This document shows positions 51,230 through 62,701 of a stretch of DNA of 64,000 bases, in pieces (positions within the stretch are counted from its first letter, which is position 1; each line of letters starts with the position of its first letter). The DNA lies in contig NZ_BMCP01000005.1 in the NCBI RefSeq assembly GCF_014635245.1, positions 109,682-173,681 on the forward strand, written 5' to 3'. The position numbers and the translations under genes were made by a program. The notes below the pieces were generated by a model. The model searched no databases and was not told the DNA's origin. It saw only the letters and a list, made by a program, of their open reading frames with translations. Source of the stretch: Agaricicola taiwanensis. Its GTDB lineage: Bacteria; Pseudomonadota; Alphaproteobacteria; Rhizobiales; Methylopilaceae.

Positions 51230-51401
51230 TGCCGTTGCCGGCGGCGGCGCTGTAGGAACCGGCCGAATGGAAACGCACGGCCGCCACCTCCGTCCAATAA
51301 CGGACGTAGCTGGCTTCAAGATTTTGTGGTAACGGCTTGGTAACGCTATGGGGCCTTAATCAGGTTCCCCAGCGTATCGGGGACGTGTAAACGGGATCAC
51401 C

Positions 51402-52757
51402 ATGATCAAACGCGCTTCTTCCCGCCTTGTGCTCGTGCTGGCCGCAGGCCTGGCCCTTGCCGGCTGCGAGCAGCAGGAACTCGCCAGCACCCGGCACCTC
51501 CAGCCCATTCCGTCGCAGACGATGGCCCTGATGGAAGAGAAGGGCATGCGCAAGCAGGACCCGATCCTGGTGCGCATCTACAAGGAAGAATCCAAGCTCG
51601 AGGTCTGGAAGAAAGCTTCCAACGGCCGCTATGCGATGCTGAAGGATTACGACATCTGCCGCTGGTCCGGGACGCTCGGGCCCAAGCAGCGCGAGGGCGA
51701 CAAACAGGCGCCGGAAGGCTTCTATGCCGTCGCGCCGGGCCAGATGAACCCGAAGTCGAGCTATTACCTGTCGTTCAACATCGGCTATCCCAACGCTTTC
51801 GATAAATCCTACGGACGTTCGGGCAACCACCTCATGGTGCATGGCGACTGCCTGTCGGCGGGCTGCTATGCCATGACCGACGAGCAGATGGCCGAGGTCT
51901 ATGCTCTGGCGCGCGAGGCCTTCTCCGGCGGCCAGCGCTCGTTCCAGGTCCAGGCGATGCCGTTCCGCATGACGGCCGAAAACATGGCCCGCCGCCGCAA
52001 CGACCCCAATTTCGCCTTTTGGAAAAACCTGAAGGAAGGTTCCGACCACTTCGAAGTGACAAAGCTGGAGCCGAAGGTCGACGTCTGCAGCCGCCGCTAT
52101 GTGTTCAACGCCGATGCGGGCGGCTCGCGCTTTGATGCCTCCAGCACCTGTCCTAATTATTCCGTGCCGGTACAGATCGCCTCGGCGGTCGGCGCCAAGC
52201 AGAAGCAGGACGAGCGGCGCTTTGCCGAACTGGTCGGCGGCGGTTACACGCTGGCGTCTGCCTATGTGCCGCAGAACGGCCGCGTCCGCCGGTCGCTGGA
52301 TCAACCGATCGTACAGGTCGCCGCCGCCGAGCGTGCGCCTGCAACGTCAACATCCGCGGCTTCTCCCGTGCGCATAGCCGGTGCCGTCCCGGTTCCGGCG
52401 CCGCGCCCAGTGGCTCTCGCGGCAAATGCCCGTTCGACGGAAGAAGCCCGCTCCAGCCGGTTCGCCTGGCTGCGCGGCAGCCGCGATGAGGCCAGGGCCG
52501 AAGCACCGGCGCCGCAGGTGGTCATGACGGAGCAGCCCGCCGCGGCCGTGGCCGCTCCCGCGCCGATCACGCCGGTGCCGCAGGTGGTGGAGGCCAGCGC
52601 CTCGGGCAATCGACCGTTCTACAAGCGTATCCCGGGCCTTGGCTGGCTGGGTGGTGATCGGTCGGAGACGGGCGCGCCCGCGCAGGTTTCTCCGGCCATC
52701 ACGGGCGCCGTGCCCGCGCCGTCCCCGCGTCCGCGCACGGCCTACGCCGGCAACTGA
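51402..52757 (+). CDS. L,D-transpeptidase family lipoprotein (YafK/YkuD-like)
   Basis: A 451-residue exported protein. A lipoprotein signal ends in LALAGC (Cys near 24). The YkuD-type catalytic domain covers about 45-250: PILVRIYKEESKLEVWK, APEGFYAV and the catalytic motif MVHGDCLSAGCYAM with Cys near 155. Residues about 300-451 are Ala/Pro-rich and probably disordered, reaching toward the cell wall. It likely cross-links or trims peptidoglycan, or attaches proteins to it. The gene is followed by a strong terminator. Confidence 0.85.
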   Translation: MIKRASSRLVLVLAAGLALAGCEQQELASTRHLQPIPSQTMALMEEKGMRKQDPILVRIYKEESKLEVWKKASNGRYAMLKDYDICRWSGTLGPKQREGDKQAPEGFYAVAPGQMNPKSSYYLSFNIGYPNAFDKSYGRSGNHLMVHGDCLSAGCYAMTDEQMAEVYALAREAFSGGQRSFQVQAMPFRMTAENMARRRNDPNFAFWKNLKEGSDHFEVTKLEPKVDVCSRRYVFNADAGGSRFDASSTCPNYSVPVQIASAVGAKQKQDERRFAELVGGGYTLASAYVPQNGRVRRSLDQPIVQVAAAERAPATSTSAASPVRIAGAVPVPAPRPVALAANARSTEEARSSRFAWLRGSRDEARAEAPAPQVVMTEQPAAAVAAPAPITPVPQVVEASASGNRPFYKRIPGLGWLGGDRSETGAPAQVSPAITGAVPAPSPRPRTAYAGN

Positions 52758-52781
52758 CGCCGCGGCACATCTTGTGATTAT

Positions 52782-52815
52782 CTAAGGGCGATGCGGCACT
52801 CCGCGTCGCCCTTAG
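52782..52815 (+). terminator. Rho-independent terminator after the L,D-transpeptidase gene
   Basis: CTAAGGGCGA pairs with TCGCCCTTAG, extended by GCGG/CCGC around a small loop, then TCTTTT. It also forms the leader of the next small gene. Confidence 0.75.
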
Positions 52816-52835
52816 TCTTTTCCGGAGGAACTCTC

Positions 52836-53072
52836 ATGGCCAGCACACCGCGCCGCCCCACAAACGCCCTCGACGCTGCCGAGGCCCTGTTCCGCAAGCC
52901 CGCGCCCAGGGCGGAGGTCGCACCGGCCCGCACAGCCGCTCCCGGCGCCCGCGAGGCCGTCACGCTCAAGATCGACCAGGCGGTGTTGGAGCACTTCCAG
53001 AACGACGGCCCCGGCTGGCAAGACCGCATCAACGATGTGCTGCGCACCTATGTGGAGGGGCAGCCCGAATGA
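52836..53072 (+). CDS. BrnA-like / DUF4415 family protein without toxin partner
   Basis: A protein of about 78 residues. The C-terminal half (VTLKIDQAVLEHFQNDGPGWQDRINDVLRTYVEG) matches the ribbon-helix-helix region of BrnA/DUF4415 antitoxins. GGAGGAACTCTC precedes the ATG. No BrnT toxin gene adjoins it: upstream is the transpeptidase terminator, downstream a terminator facing secA. It may be a solitary DNA-binding protein conserved near secA rather than half of a toxin-antitoxin pair. Confidence 0.7.
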   Translation: MASTPRRPTNALDAAEALFRKPAPRAEVAPARTAAPGAREAVTLKIDQAVLEHFQNDGPGWQDRINDVLRTYVEGQPE

Positions 53073-53140
53073 TCCACAGGCGGACGTTTGCCTGCGATTA
53101 TCTATCCTGAAAACCGGGTGCTCGGGGCACCGGCAAACAA

Positions 53141-53166
53141 AAAACGCCCGGGAGCCCGGGCGTTTT
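53141..53166. terminator. Bidirectional terminator between brnA-like gene and secA
   Basis: AAAACGCCCGGG (53141-53152) pairs perfectly with CCCGGGCGTTTT (53155-53166), with A-run and T-run flanks suited to both strands. Confidence 0.85.
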
Positions 53167-53186
53167 CATGCAGGTAAGCTTTAGAA

Positions 53187-53212
53187 TTCAGTCCAGCTTG
53201 CCGTGGCAGTGT

Positions 53213-53236
<24 letters not shown>
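53187..53236. repeat. Exact 25-bp tandem duplication at the secA stop codon
   Basis: Positions 53187-53211 and 53212-53236 are identical 25-base copies covering the last codons (CHGKLD) and stop of secA. The copy nearer the gene encodes the real C-terminus; the other lies just after the stop. It is a recent-looking duplication without effect on the protein. Confidence 0.9.
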
Positions 53237-56050
<2,814 letters not shown>

Positions 56051-56334
56051 GCGAAATCCTAACGTTTTGCGCGGGGCTCCCCCACGCGGGACGATTATCA
56101 TTCTAGCGTCGTCACGGGACCTGGACACGGGCGGAATGGTGTTTCCCATTCTCGCCATGTTATTCGGACATGGTGCGCACGCAGAAATCATCGCGCAGCC
56201 TGTTGAACAGCTGCGCCGGGCGAGAGATAAGAACCGCCCCAAGGGTTGTCAATCAAAGGGGGCGCACCAAGCTCTCCCGCCAGCGACCGGGACCGAAGGC
56301 CCCGCCACGAAAACTCATCTCAAGGATGGCTCAT

Positions 56335-57243
56335 ATGCGTTTTATCCCCCGGCATCTTTTGGCTCTGCCCCTGACGGCCTGCCTGATCGCCTCGCCGCTG
56401 GCGGCCGTAACGGCGCTGGCGCAAGAGAACAAGGTGGTGGCGCGTGTCGACGGCGCGGAGATTACCGAAGCAGATGTCGAGCTCGCCATGAAGGACTTCG
56501 GCCAGGCGCTGGGCGCCATGCCGGAGGAGCAGAAGCGCGAAGCGGTGACACGCCTCCTGATCGACACCAAGCTCATCGCCCGCGCGGCGGAGAAGGATGC
56601 GGTGCAGGAGAGCGAGGACTTCAAGCGCACCATGGGCTACCTGCGCGACAAGGCGCTGATGGACACCTATCTCACCGCCAAGGGGGACGAGGCCGTCACC
56701 GAGGATGAGATCAAGAAGGTCTACGAGGAGACGGTAAAAAGCACGAAGCCCGAGCAGGAGGTGCGAGCCCGCCATATCCTGTTCCGCGCCGAAGACGAAG
56801 CCGGCATGGCCGAGGCCGAGAAGAAGGCCAAGGATGTTGCCCAGAAGCTGAAGGAGGGCGGCGATTTCGAGGCGCTGGCCAAGGAGCTGTCGGAGGATCC
56901 GGGCTCCAAGGAGAATGGCGGCGATCTCGGCTATTTCACCAAAGAGACCATGGTGCCGGAATTCGCCGAAACCGCCTTCAAGCTGGACAAGGGCCAAGTT
57001 TCCGACCCTATCAAGACCCAGTTCGGCTGGCACGTCATCAAGGTTGAGGACAAGCGCGACCAGCCGGTTCCGTCGATCGACCAGGTGCGTGACCAGATCG
57101 TGGTCTACCTGCAGCGCAAGTCGCAGCAGGACACCATCGAAGGGCTGCGCAAGGACGCCAAGATCGAGCGTATCGGCGGTCCGGTTGCTCCCGAAGCTCC
57201 GGCCGAAGGCGGCAAGCCGGCGGCACCGGCACCGGCCAACTGA
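56335..57243 (+). CDS. Periplasmic parvulin-type peptidyl-prolyl isomerase
   Basis: A protein of about 302 residues with a signal peptide (ALPLTACLIASPLAAVTALAQ), an N-terminal SurA/PrsA-like chaperone region (VVARVDGAEITEADVELAMKDFG) and a rotamase domain at about 140-240 (VRARHILFRAEDEAG; FGWHVIKVEDKR). It folds exported proteins in the periplasm. The start at 56335 has AAGGATGG correctly spaced; an ATG nine bases earlier is possible. The C-terminus is Pro/Ala-rich. Located between secA (divergent, 284-base gap with no other recognised feature) and argJ, a conserved neighbourhood. Confidence 0.9.
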   Translation: MRFIPRHLLALPLTACLIASPLAAVTALAQENKVVARVDGAEITEADVELAMKDFGQALGAMPEEQKREAVTRLLIDTKLIARAAEKDAVQESEDFKRTMGYLRDKALMDTYLTAKGDEAVTEDEIKKVYEETVKSTKPEQEVRARHILFRAEDEAGMAEAEKKAKDVAQKLKEGGDFEALAKELSEDPGSKENGGDLGYFTKETMVPEFAETAFKLDKGQVSDPIKTQFGWHVIKVEDKRDQPVPSIDQVRDQIVVYLQRKSQQDTIEGLRKDAKIERIGGPVAPEAPAEGGKPAAPAPAN

Positions 57244-57324
57244 TCTTTCGGCCGCGCCTCGGTCGGTGTGACCCGGCGCGGCCTCAAGCGGCACCTCTTC
57301 CTTCGCCTCAACAGGGCCTTCATC

Positions 57325-58566
57325 ATGGCATCGAAAGTCTCTCCCCTGGCGCCCACGGGTTTTCCTGCGCTGCCCGCCATCGAGGGCGTGCGCATCGGCA
57401 CCGCCGAGGCCGGCATCCGCTACAAGAACCGCACCGATGTGCTGCTGATGGCGTTTGATCCCGGCACCAGTGTCGCCGGCGTCTTCACCCGGTCGCGCTG
57501 TCCTTCCGCACCCGTGGAATGGTGCCGCTCGGTGCTGCCGGGAGGAATGGCGCGGGCGCTGGTGGTGAACTCGGGCAACGCCAACGCCTTCACCGGCGCC
57601 AAGGGCCGGGAGGCGGTGGCGTTGACGGCGCGGATCGCTGCCAATGCGCTCGATTGCGGGGAGGGCGAGATCTTCCTTGCCTCCACCGGCGTCATCGGCG
57701 AGCCGCTCGATGCTTCCAAGTTCGAAGGAGTTCTCGATCGCCTCGCCGGCGAGCTGGCTCCCGACCGCTGGGAAGCGGCGGCACGCGCTATCATGACCAC
57801 CGACACCTTCCCCAAGGGCGCGGTGCGCCGGGCGGATCTCGGCGGCACAGAGGTCACCATCGTCGGCATTGCCAAAGGCGCAGGCATGATCGCGCCCGAT
57901 ATGGCGACCATGCTGTCCTTCGTCGCCACCGACGCCGAGATCGCGCCCGAAGCGCTTCAGGCGCTGCTGGCCCGCGGCACCGAGAAGAGCTTCAACTGCA
58001 TGACGGTGGACGGCGACACGTCGACCTCCGATACGCTGATCGCCTTCGCCACCGGCGCGGCGGCAAAGCGGGGCGCGCCCGCCATCACCGATGCCGCCGA
58101 TTCGCGCCTTGGGGCTTTTGCCGAAGCCTTGGACGATCTCCTGATCGATCTCGCCCAGCAGGTGGCGAAGGACGGCGAGGGCGCGACCAAATTCGTCACG
58201 GTCGATGTGGCTGGCGCCACCAGCGACGAGGACGCCAAGCGCATCGCGCTCTCCATCGCCAATTCACCGCTGGTGAAGACGGCAGTCGCCGGCGAGGACG
58301 CCAATTGGGGCCGCGTGGTCATGGCGGTCGGTAAGGCCGGCGTGCCAGCGGACCGTGACCGGCTTTCCATCTGGTTCGGCGATATTCGCGTGGCGGTCGA
58401 GGGCGCCCGCGACAAGACCTACGACGAGGGAAAGGTCTCGGCCTATATGAAGGGCCAGAACATCAACATTCGCACCGAACTCGGCCTCGGCACGGGCGCG
58501 GCGCGGGTCTGGACCTGTGATTTCACCCACGACTACATTTCCATTAACGCCGATTACCGATCATAG
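57325..58566 (+). CDS. argJ: Bifunctional glutamate N-acetyltransferase / ornithine acetyltransferase
   Basis: A protein of about 413 residues. Self-cleavage occurs before the Thr in [31 protein letters not shown] and [13 protein letters not shown] are further signatures, as is the C-terminal [14 protein letters not shown]. It recycles the acetyl group from acetylornithine to glutamate in arginine synthesis. The start at 57325 is chosen from the conserved [15 protein letters not shown]-terminus. Confidence 0.96.
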   Translation: MASKVSPLAPTGFPALPAIEGVRIGTAEAGIRYKNRTDVLLMAFDPGTSVAGVFTRSRCPSAPVEWCRSVLPGGMARALVVNSGNANAFTGAKGREAVALTARIAANALDCGEGEIFLASTGVIGEPLDASKFEGVLDRLAGELAPDRWEAAARAIMTTDTFPKGAVRRADLGGTEVTIVGIAKGAGMIAPDMATMLSFVATDAEIAPEALQALLARGTEKSFNCMTVDGDTSTSDTLIAFATGAAAKRGAPAITDAADSRLGAFAEALDDLLIDLAQQVAKDGEGATKFVTVDVAGATSDEDAKRIALSIANSPLVKTAVAGEDANWGRVVMAVGKAGVPADRDRLSIWFGDIRVAVEGARDKTYDEGKVSAYMKGQNINIRTELGLGTGAARVWTCDFTHDYISINADYRS

Positions 58567-58608
58567 CGTCGCGTTTGCAGCAAATATTAATCTCCGGATG
58601 GTAGTCTC

Positions 58609-59025
58609 ATGACGCTGGATCTGCAGCTACGCATGGTTCTTGTTGTTGCCTGCGCGCTTGTGGATGCAGACGGGCGCGTGCTTCTGGCGCAGCGCCCGCA
58701 AGGAAAGGCGCTCGCAGGGCTTTGGGAGTTTCCGGGGGGCAAACTCGAAGCCGGCGAGCGTCCGGAAACAGGCTTGATCCGCGAATTGCGGGAGGAACTG
58801 GGGATCGATGTCCGGGAGCCATGTCTCGCGCCGCTGACGTTCGCGAGCCATGGCTATGAGAGCTTTCACCTTCTGATGCCGCTTTATGTCTGCCGGCGCT
58901 GGGAGGGGATAGTGACACCGAACGAGGGGCAGAAACTTGCCTGGGTCAAACCGCGCGACATGCGCAGCTATCCCATGCCGCCGGCGGATGAACCGCTGAT
59001 CGCCCATCTCATCGATCTTCTGTGA
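58609..59025 (+). CDS. mutT: 8-oxo-dGTP diphosphatase, Nudix family
   Basis: A 138-residue Nudix hydrolase with the complete box G-x5-E-x7-REL-x-EE-x-G in GGKLEAGERPETGLIRELREELGI-type sequence, preceded by LLAQRPQGKALAGLWEFPGG as in MutT. It hydrolyses oxidised dGTP and prevents mutation. It follows argJ by 42 bases, the usual order in related bacteria. Confidence 0.9.
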   Translation: MTLDLQLRMVLVVACALVDADGRVLLAQRPQGKALAGLWEFPGGKLEAGERPETGLIRELREELGIDVREPCLAPLTFASHGYESFHLLMPLYVCRRWEGIVTPNEGQKLAWVKPRDMRSYPMPPADEPLIAHLIDLL

Positions 59026-59060
59026 AGCCCAAAAGCGGTCTGATCGGACCCGACGTGATG

Positions 59061-59258
59061 ATGTTTTATGCGGCCGCGACCCAGATACTGAAGGCCTTCC
59101 GGCAGGATGAGCGGGGCGCGACGGCTATCGAGTACGCCATGATCGGCGCCGTGATCTCGATCTCTTTCGTCGTCGCCGTGAAGGCGATCGGGGAACATCC
59201 GCTCCCCGCGTTGGACCTCATTGCCGATGCCCTGACTGGCGGGCCTGATCCGGAGTGA
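59061..59258 (+). CDS. Flp/Fap-type pilin-like protein
   Basis: A protein of about 65 residues. A short leader (ILKAFRQDERG) ends in Gly followed by ATAIEYAMIGAVISISFVVAVKAIG, the Flp type IVb pilin signature with prepilin cleavage after Gly and Glu at position +5. The start is uncertain: ATG at 59058 or 59061, or a GTG at 59022 overlapping the mutT stop. No tad/cpa assembly genes are in the window, so assembly would need genes elsewhere. Confidence 0.8.
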   Translation: MFYAAATQILKAFRQDERGATAIEYAMIGAVISISFVVAVKAIGEHPLPALDLIADALTGGPDPE

Positions 59259-60155
59259 TCAGCGGCCGGTCTTGTCGCCGGTCTTGATCTCGGTCGTTCC
59301 CAACGCGTCGGCCAGCCGCATCTTCGCCGATCCGGGCTTCTGCGGCTTCTGCTGGCTCTCATGCGGCGCCCAGCCCGACAGCCAGACGATGTCGACGGTG
59401 GCGCGCAGACGCCCGTCCGGATCACTGAACCGCTCCGCGTAGATTTCCGCCGCGCGCGCCAGCAGACGGCGGCTGAGCGGCTGTCGCAGGCGCTCAGCCA
59501 GCACATTGGTGGCGGCAAGCAGGCGTAGGTCGCGGAACAGGCCGAAGATGGAGCCGAAGCGAAAGGTGAGCCGGTCCACATCGGTGACGGGGAGGGCGAA
59601 CCCCGCGCGCTGCAGCAAGGCGCCAAGATCCCGCACGTCGACGAAGGGCGCGACACGCGGGCTGAGGCCGCCGAGGACCTCCGATTCCGCCTGTGCGAAG
59701 GACTGCCTCAGTTCCGTCAGCGTATCGCCGCCCACCATGGCTGCCAGGAAGAGGCCGTCCGGCTTCAGCGACCGGCGGATCTGGATCAGCGTGCCGGGAA
59801 GGTCGTTGACCCAATGGAGGGCGAGGGCGGAGACCACGAGATCGAGGCTTTGGTCACCGAAGGGAAGATGTTCGGCATCGGCGAGAACGGCCGTTCCGCT
59901 GGGTAATGCTTCGACCGTATCGGCAACCCGAAAGACGGTGCCGACACGGGAGACGCGGGACACCGTCGCCGCCACATCGGGCCCCGGCGTGCCAAGGTCG
60001 ATGGCGAGGGGGAAATCCCTGAGCACGGCGGAAAGCCGGTCGCCCAGGTCCTCCGCGACCAGGGGCAGCAGCACGTCGTCGGCATGGCCTGCCGCCGCGG
60101 CGCGAGCCCGGCGGCGGGCGAGGAGCTTGCGGTCGAAGATCTGAGGTGCGGCCAT
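59259..60155 (-). CDS. SAM-dependent methyltransferase-fold protein (NDUFAF5-like)
   Basis: A 298-residue protein with a class I methyltransferase core: PLAIDLGTPGPDVAA (motif I position), LADAEHLPFGDQSLDLVVSALALHWVNDLPG and LKPDGLFLAAMVGGDTLTELRQSFAQAE. The closest known type is the mitochondrial complex I assembly factor NDUFAF5 and its alphaproteobacterial relatives; BioC is an alternative. Motif I (DLGTPGPD) departs from the usual glycine-rich form. The stop is adjacent to that of the pilin-like gene, and it is divergent from comF. Confidence 0.8.
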   Translation of the reverse strand: MAAPQIFDRKLLARRRARAAAAGHADDVLLPLVAEDLGDRLSAVLRDFPLAIDLGTPGPDVAATVSRVSRVGTVFRVADTVEALPSGTAVLADAEHLPFGDQSLDLVVSALALHWVNDLPGTLIQIRRSLKPDGLFLAAMVGGDTLTELRQSFAQAESEVLGGLSPRVAPFVDVRDLGALLQRAGFALPVTDVDRLTFRFGSIFGLFRDLRLLAATNVLAERLRQPLSRRLLARAAEIYAERFSDPDGRLRATVDIVWLSGWAPHESQQKPQKPGSAKMRLADALGTTEIKTGDKTGR

Positions 60156-60246
60156 GAAGGCGCCTTAGGCTCTTTCAGCGGTTGCGTCAAACGGGTGCAT
60201 GTTCGAGACGCTTCACCCTTGCCTCGGAACGCTCTAGCATCCCGTC

Positions 60247-61014
60247 ATGGATGACGCCGCGCCTGCCTACTCTCGCGCACTCAGGCTCGCCGCCCGGTTG
60301 GGGCGGCTGGCTTACCGCTTCGTCCTGCCGCCGGTTTGCCTTGCCTGCGAGAGACCCGTCGGCAGCGAGGGCGCGCTCTGCACGACCTGCTGGCGCGAGA
60401 CCGACTTCATCGACGCGCCGTGCTGTGACCGCCTCGGCATTCCGCTGCCGCCGGGCATGCTGCCCGGAGCGGTATCGCTCCAGGCCTTTTCAAACCCGCC
60501 CAAGTTCGACCGCGCCCGTGCTGCCATGCGGTACGATGGCGCCGCGCGCCGTCTTGTCCATCGTCTGAAGTATGGAGACCGGCCCGATCTTGCGCCGGCC
60601 ATCGCCCGCTGGATGGCCCGGGCTGGGCGCGAGGTGCTTGAGGAAGCCGATCTTCTCGTGCCGGTGCCTCTGCATTGGACGCGGATGATGGGGCGGCGGT
60701 TCAACCAGGCGGGCGAGCTTGCCCGCGCGCTGTCGCGAGAGACGGGTATCCCCTACGCGCCGGAGGTTCTCTCCCGCGTGCGCCGCACGTCCCGGCAGGT
60801 GGGGCTGAGCGCGAGCGAGCGCGGCAAGAATCTCCACGGCGCCATGAAGGTGACGGAAGCGGGGCTGCTCGCCGTGCACCGGCGAAACATTGTGCTGGTC
60901 GATGACGTTCTCACCACGGGCGCGACGCTGAATGCGGCGGCCCATGCGCTGCGCCGTGCCGGTGCGGAGCGCGTCGATGCCGTCGTCGCGGCCGTGGTTG
61001 CCGATCGTGCGTGA
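60247..61014 (+). CDS. ComF family protein
   Basis: A 255-residue ComF-family protein. The N-terminal double zinc ribbon has CLACERP and ALCTTCW cysteines plus CCDRLGIP. The C-terminal phosphoribosyltransferase domain has the PRPP loop VLVDDVLTTGATLNAAAHAL. In naturally competent bacteria ComF helps DNA uptake; in other proteobacteria (GntX) its role is unclear. First gene of a rightward series with grxC, a nitrilase-family gene, DUF1178 and a kinase-like gene. Confidence 0.9.
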   Translation: MDDAAPAYSRALRLAARLGRLAYRFVLPPVCLACERPVGSEGALCTTCWRETDFIDAPCCDRLGIPLPPGMLPGAVSLQAFSNPPKFDRARAAMRYDGAARRLVHRLKYGDRPDLAPAIARWMARAGREVLEEADLLVPVPLHWTRMMGRRFNQAGELARALSRETGIPYAPEVLSRVRRTSRQVGLSASERGKNLHGAMKVTEAGLLAVHRRNIVLVDDVLTTGATLNAAAHALRRAGAERVDAVVAAVVADRA

Positions 61015-61110
61015 TCCCCGCACGGAGGCGTTGCGGCAGCGGCAGATTTTTAACGTGCCGCGTGCCAGTTCTTGCTGGACAAGGTTTCCGCATGGGGGAA
61101 TATCGCAACC

Positions 61111-61374
61111 ATGATCACGATCTACACCAAGCCGTTCTGCCCCTATTGCGCGCGGGCCAAGCAGCTCCTCACGGCCAAGGGCGCCGCCTTCAACGAGATC
61201 GACATCACGCAGGCGCCCGGCGCCCGCCAGGAGATGCTGGAGCGCGCGCCCGGGCGCAGCACCGTGCCCCAGATCTTCATCGGCGACACCCATGTGGGCG
61301 GCTGCGACGACCTATTTGATCTCGATGGCAGCGGCGCGCTTGATCCGCTTCTGGCCAAGGAAGGACTGTCCTGA
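61111..61374 (+). CDS. grxC: Glutaredoxin 3
   Basis: An 87-residue glutaredoxin with the dithiol active site TKPFCPYCARAK, the cis-Pro segment STVPQIFIGDTHVGGCDDL and normal GrxC length. Reduces disulfides with glutathione in the cytoplasm. The start at 61111 fits the fold start. Its stop overlaps the next ATG by one base. Confidence 0.94.
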   Translation: MITIYTKPFCPYCARAKQLLTAKGAAFNEIDITQAPGARQEMLERAPGRSTVPQIFIGDTHVGGCDDLFDLDGSGALDPLLAKEGLS

Positions 61375-62237
61375 TGGCCGCGTCCTCCTTCACCGCCGCC
61401 CTGGTGCAGATGCGGTCCGGCCGCAAGATCGAGGCCAATATAGAGGCGGCGGCGGCCCTGATCGACGAGGCGGCGAAGGCGGGCGCGCATTATGTGCAGA
61501 CGCCGGAAATGACGAGCCTGATCGACCGTGACCGCGCAGCAGTCATGGCGGCCGTGCAGCCGGAAGAGGATGATGTCGCGCTGACCGTGCTGCGCGACCG
61601 GGCCAAACGGCACAAGATTTGGCTGCATCTCGGCTCGCTGGCCATCAAGGTCTCCGACGACAGGATCGCCAACCGTGCCTTCGTCATCTCGCCCGACGGT
61701 GAGATCGCCGCCCGCTACGACAAGATCCATATGTTCGACGTGGATCTGCCCAACGGGGAAAGCTGGCGCGAGAGCGCGACCTATCGGCCGGGCGAGATCG
61801 CCGTCACCACCGATCTGCCTTGGGGCAAGCTCGGCCTTGCCATCTGCTATGACCTGAGGTTTCCGGCGCTGCATCGCGCGCTGGCGGAGGCGGGAGCGGA
61901 AATACTGACCATGCCGGCCGCCTTCACCCGGCAGACGGGCGAGGCGCATTGGCATGTGCTGCTGCGGGCGAGGGCGATCGAAACCGGCTCCTTCGTGCTG
62001 GCCGCCGCTCAGGGCGGCACCCATGAAGATGGACGGGAGACTTTCGGCCATTCACTGGTGGTCGATCCCTGGGGCAGGGTTCTGGCGGAGGGGGGCTCGG
62101 AGCCTGGGCTTGTCATGGCCGAGATCGATCTTTCCCTTGTCGCACAGGCGCGCGCGCAAATCCCGGTGCTTGAAAATGGACGCCGCTTTGCGGTAGCGCG
62201 TGGCGAAACGCCTGCCTACCTCAAGGTTGCCACATGA
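61374..62237 (+). CDS. Carbon-nitrogen hydrolase, Nit1/deaminated-glutathione amidase type
   Basis: A 287-residue nitrilase-superfamily amidase. The Glu-Lys-Cys triad is recognisable: Glu in YVQTPEMTSL, Lys in AARYDKIHMFDVD, Cys in GLAICYDLRFPALH. These motifs match the Nit1 branch, which hydrolyses deaminated glutathione, consistent with its coupling to grxC. Omega-amidase is the nearest alternative. Confidence 0.88.
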   Translation: MAASSFTAALVQMRSGRKIEANIEAAAALIDEAAKAGAHYVQTPEMTSLIDRDRAAVMAAVQPEEDDVALTVLRDRAKRHKIWLHLGSLAIKVSDDRIANRAFVISPDGEIAARYDKIHMFDVDLPNGESWRESATYRPGEIAVTTDLPWGKLGLAICYDLRFPALHRALAEAGAEILTMPAAFTRQTGEAHWHVLLRARAIETGSFVLAAAQGGTHEDGRETFGHSLVVDPWGRVLAEGGSEPGLVMAEIDLSLVAQARAQIPVLENGRRFAVARGETPAYLKVAT

Positions 62238-62701
62238 TCCGCTATTCCCTCGCCTGCGATGCCGGCCATGAATTCGAGGGCTGGTTTCAATCGTCATCCG
62301 CTTTTGACGAACAGTTGGAGCGGGGGCTCCTGTCCTGCGCCGTCTGCGGGTCCAGCCAGGTCGGGAAGGCTTTGATGTCTCCCGCGCTGGGCGGCGCGCG
62401 GCAGAACAAGGCCCCCGATGCCCCCGAGCTTGCGCCTGTGGCCGAAGCGCCGGTCCCGGTGGCGCTGCTCGGTGAGCGTGAGAAGGCCTTGCGGGCGGCC
62501 ATCAAGGCGCTCCGCGACGACGTCGCCAAGAATTCGGAGAATGTCGGCGAGCGCTTCGCCGAGGAGGCGCGCAAGATCCATTACGGCGAGCGTGATCCCG
62601 CCTCGATCTATGGCCAGGCGACGCTCGACGAGGCAGCCTCCCTTGCCGAGGAGGGCGTCAGCTTCCTTCCCCTGCCAAGCCTGCCTGATGACGGGCATTA
62701 G
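62234..62701 (+). CDS. DUF1178 family protein
   Basis: A 155-residue protein. The N-terminal zinc-ribbon-like part (IRYSLACDAGHEFEGWFQSSSAF ... GLLSCAVCGSSQVGKALMSP) and the C-terminal helical part (GERFAEEARKIHYGERDPASIYGQATLDEAASLAEEG) define DUF1178, common in Alphaproteobacteria and of unknown function. Its start overlaps the preceding gene by four bases and its end overlaps the next gene by 14. Confidence 0.9.
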   Translation: MIRYSLACDAGHEFEGWFQSSSAFDEQLERGLLSCAVCGSSQVGKALMSPALGGARQNKAPDAPELAPVAEAPVPVALLGEREKALRAAIKALRDDVAKNSENVGERFAEEARKIHYGERDPASIYGQATLDEAASLAEEGVSFLPLPSLPDDGH

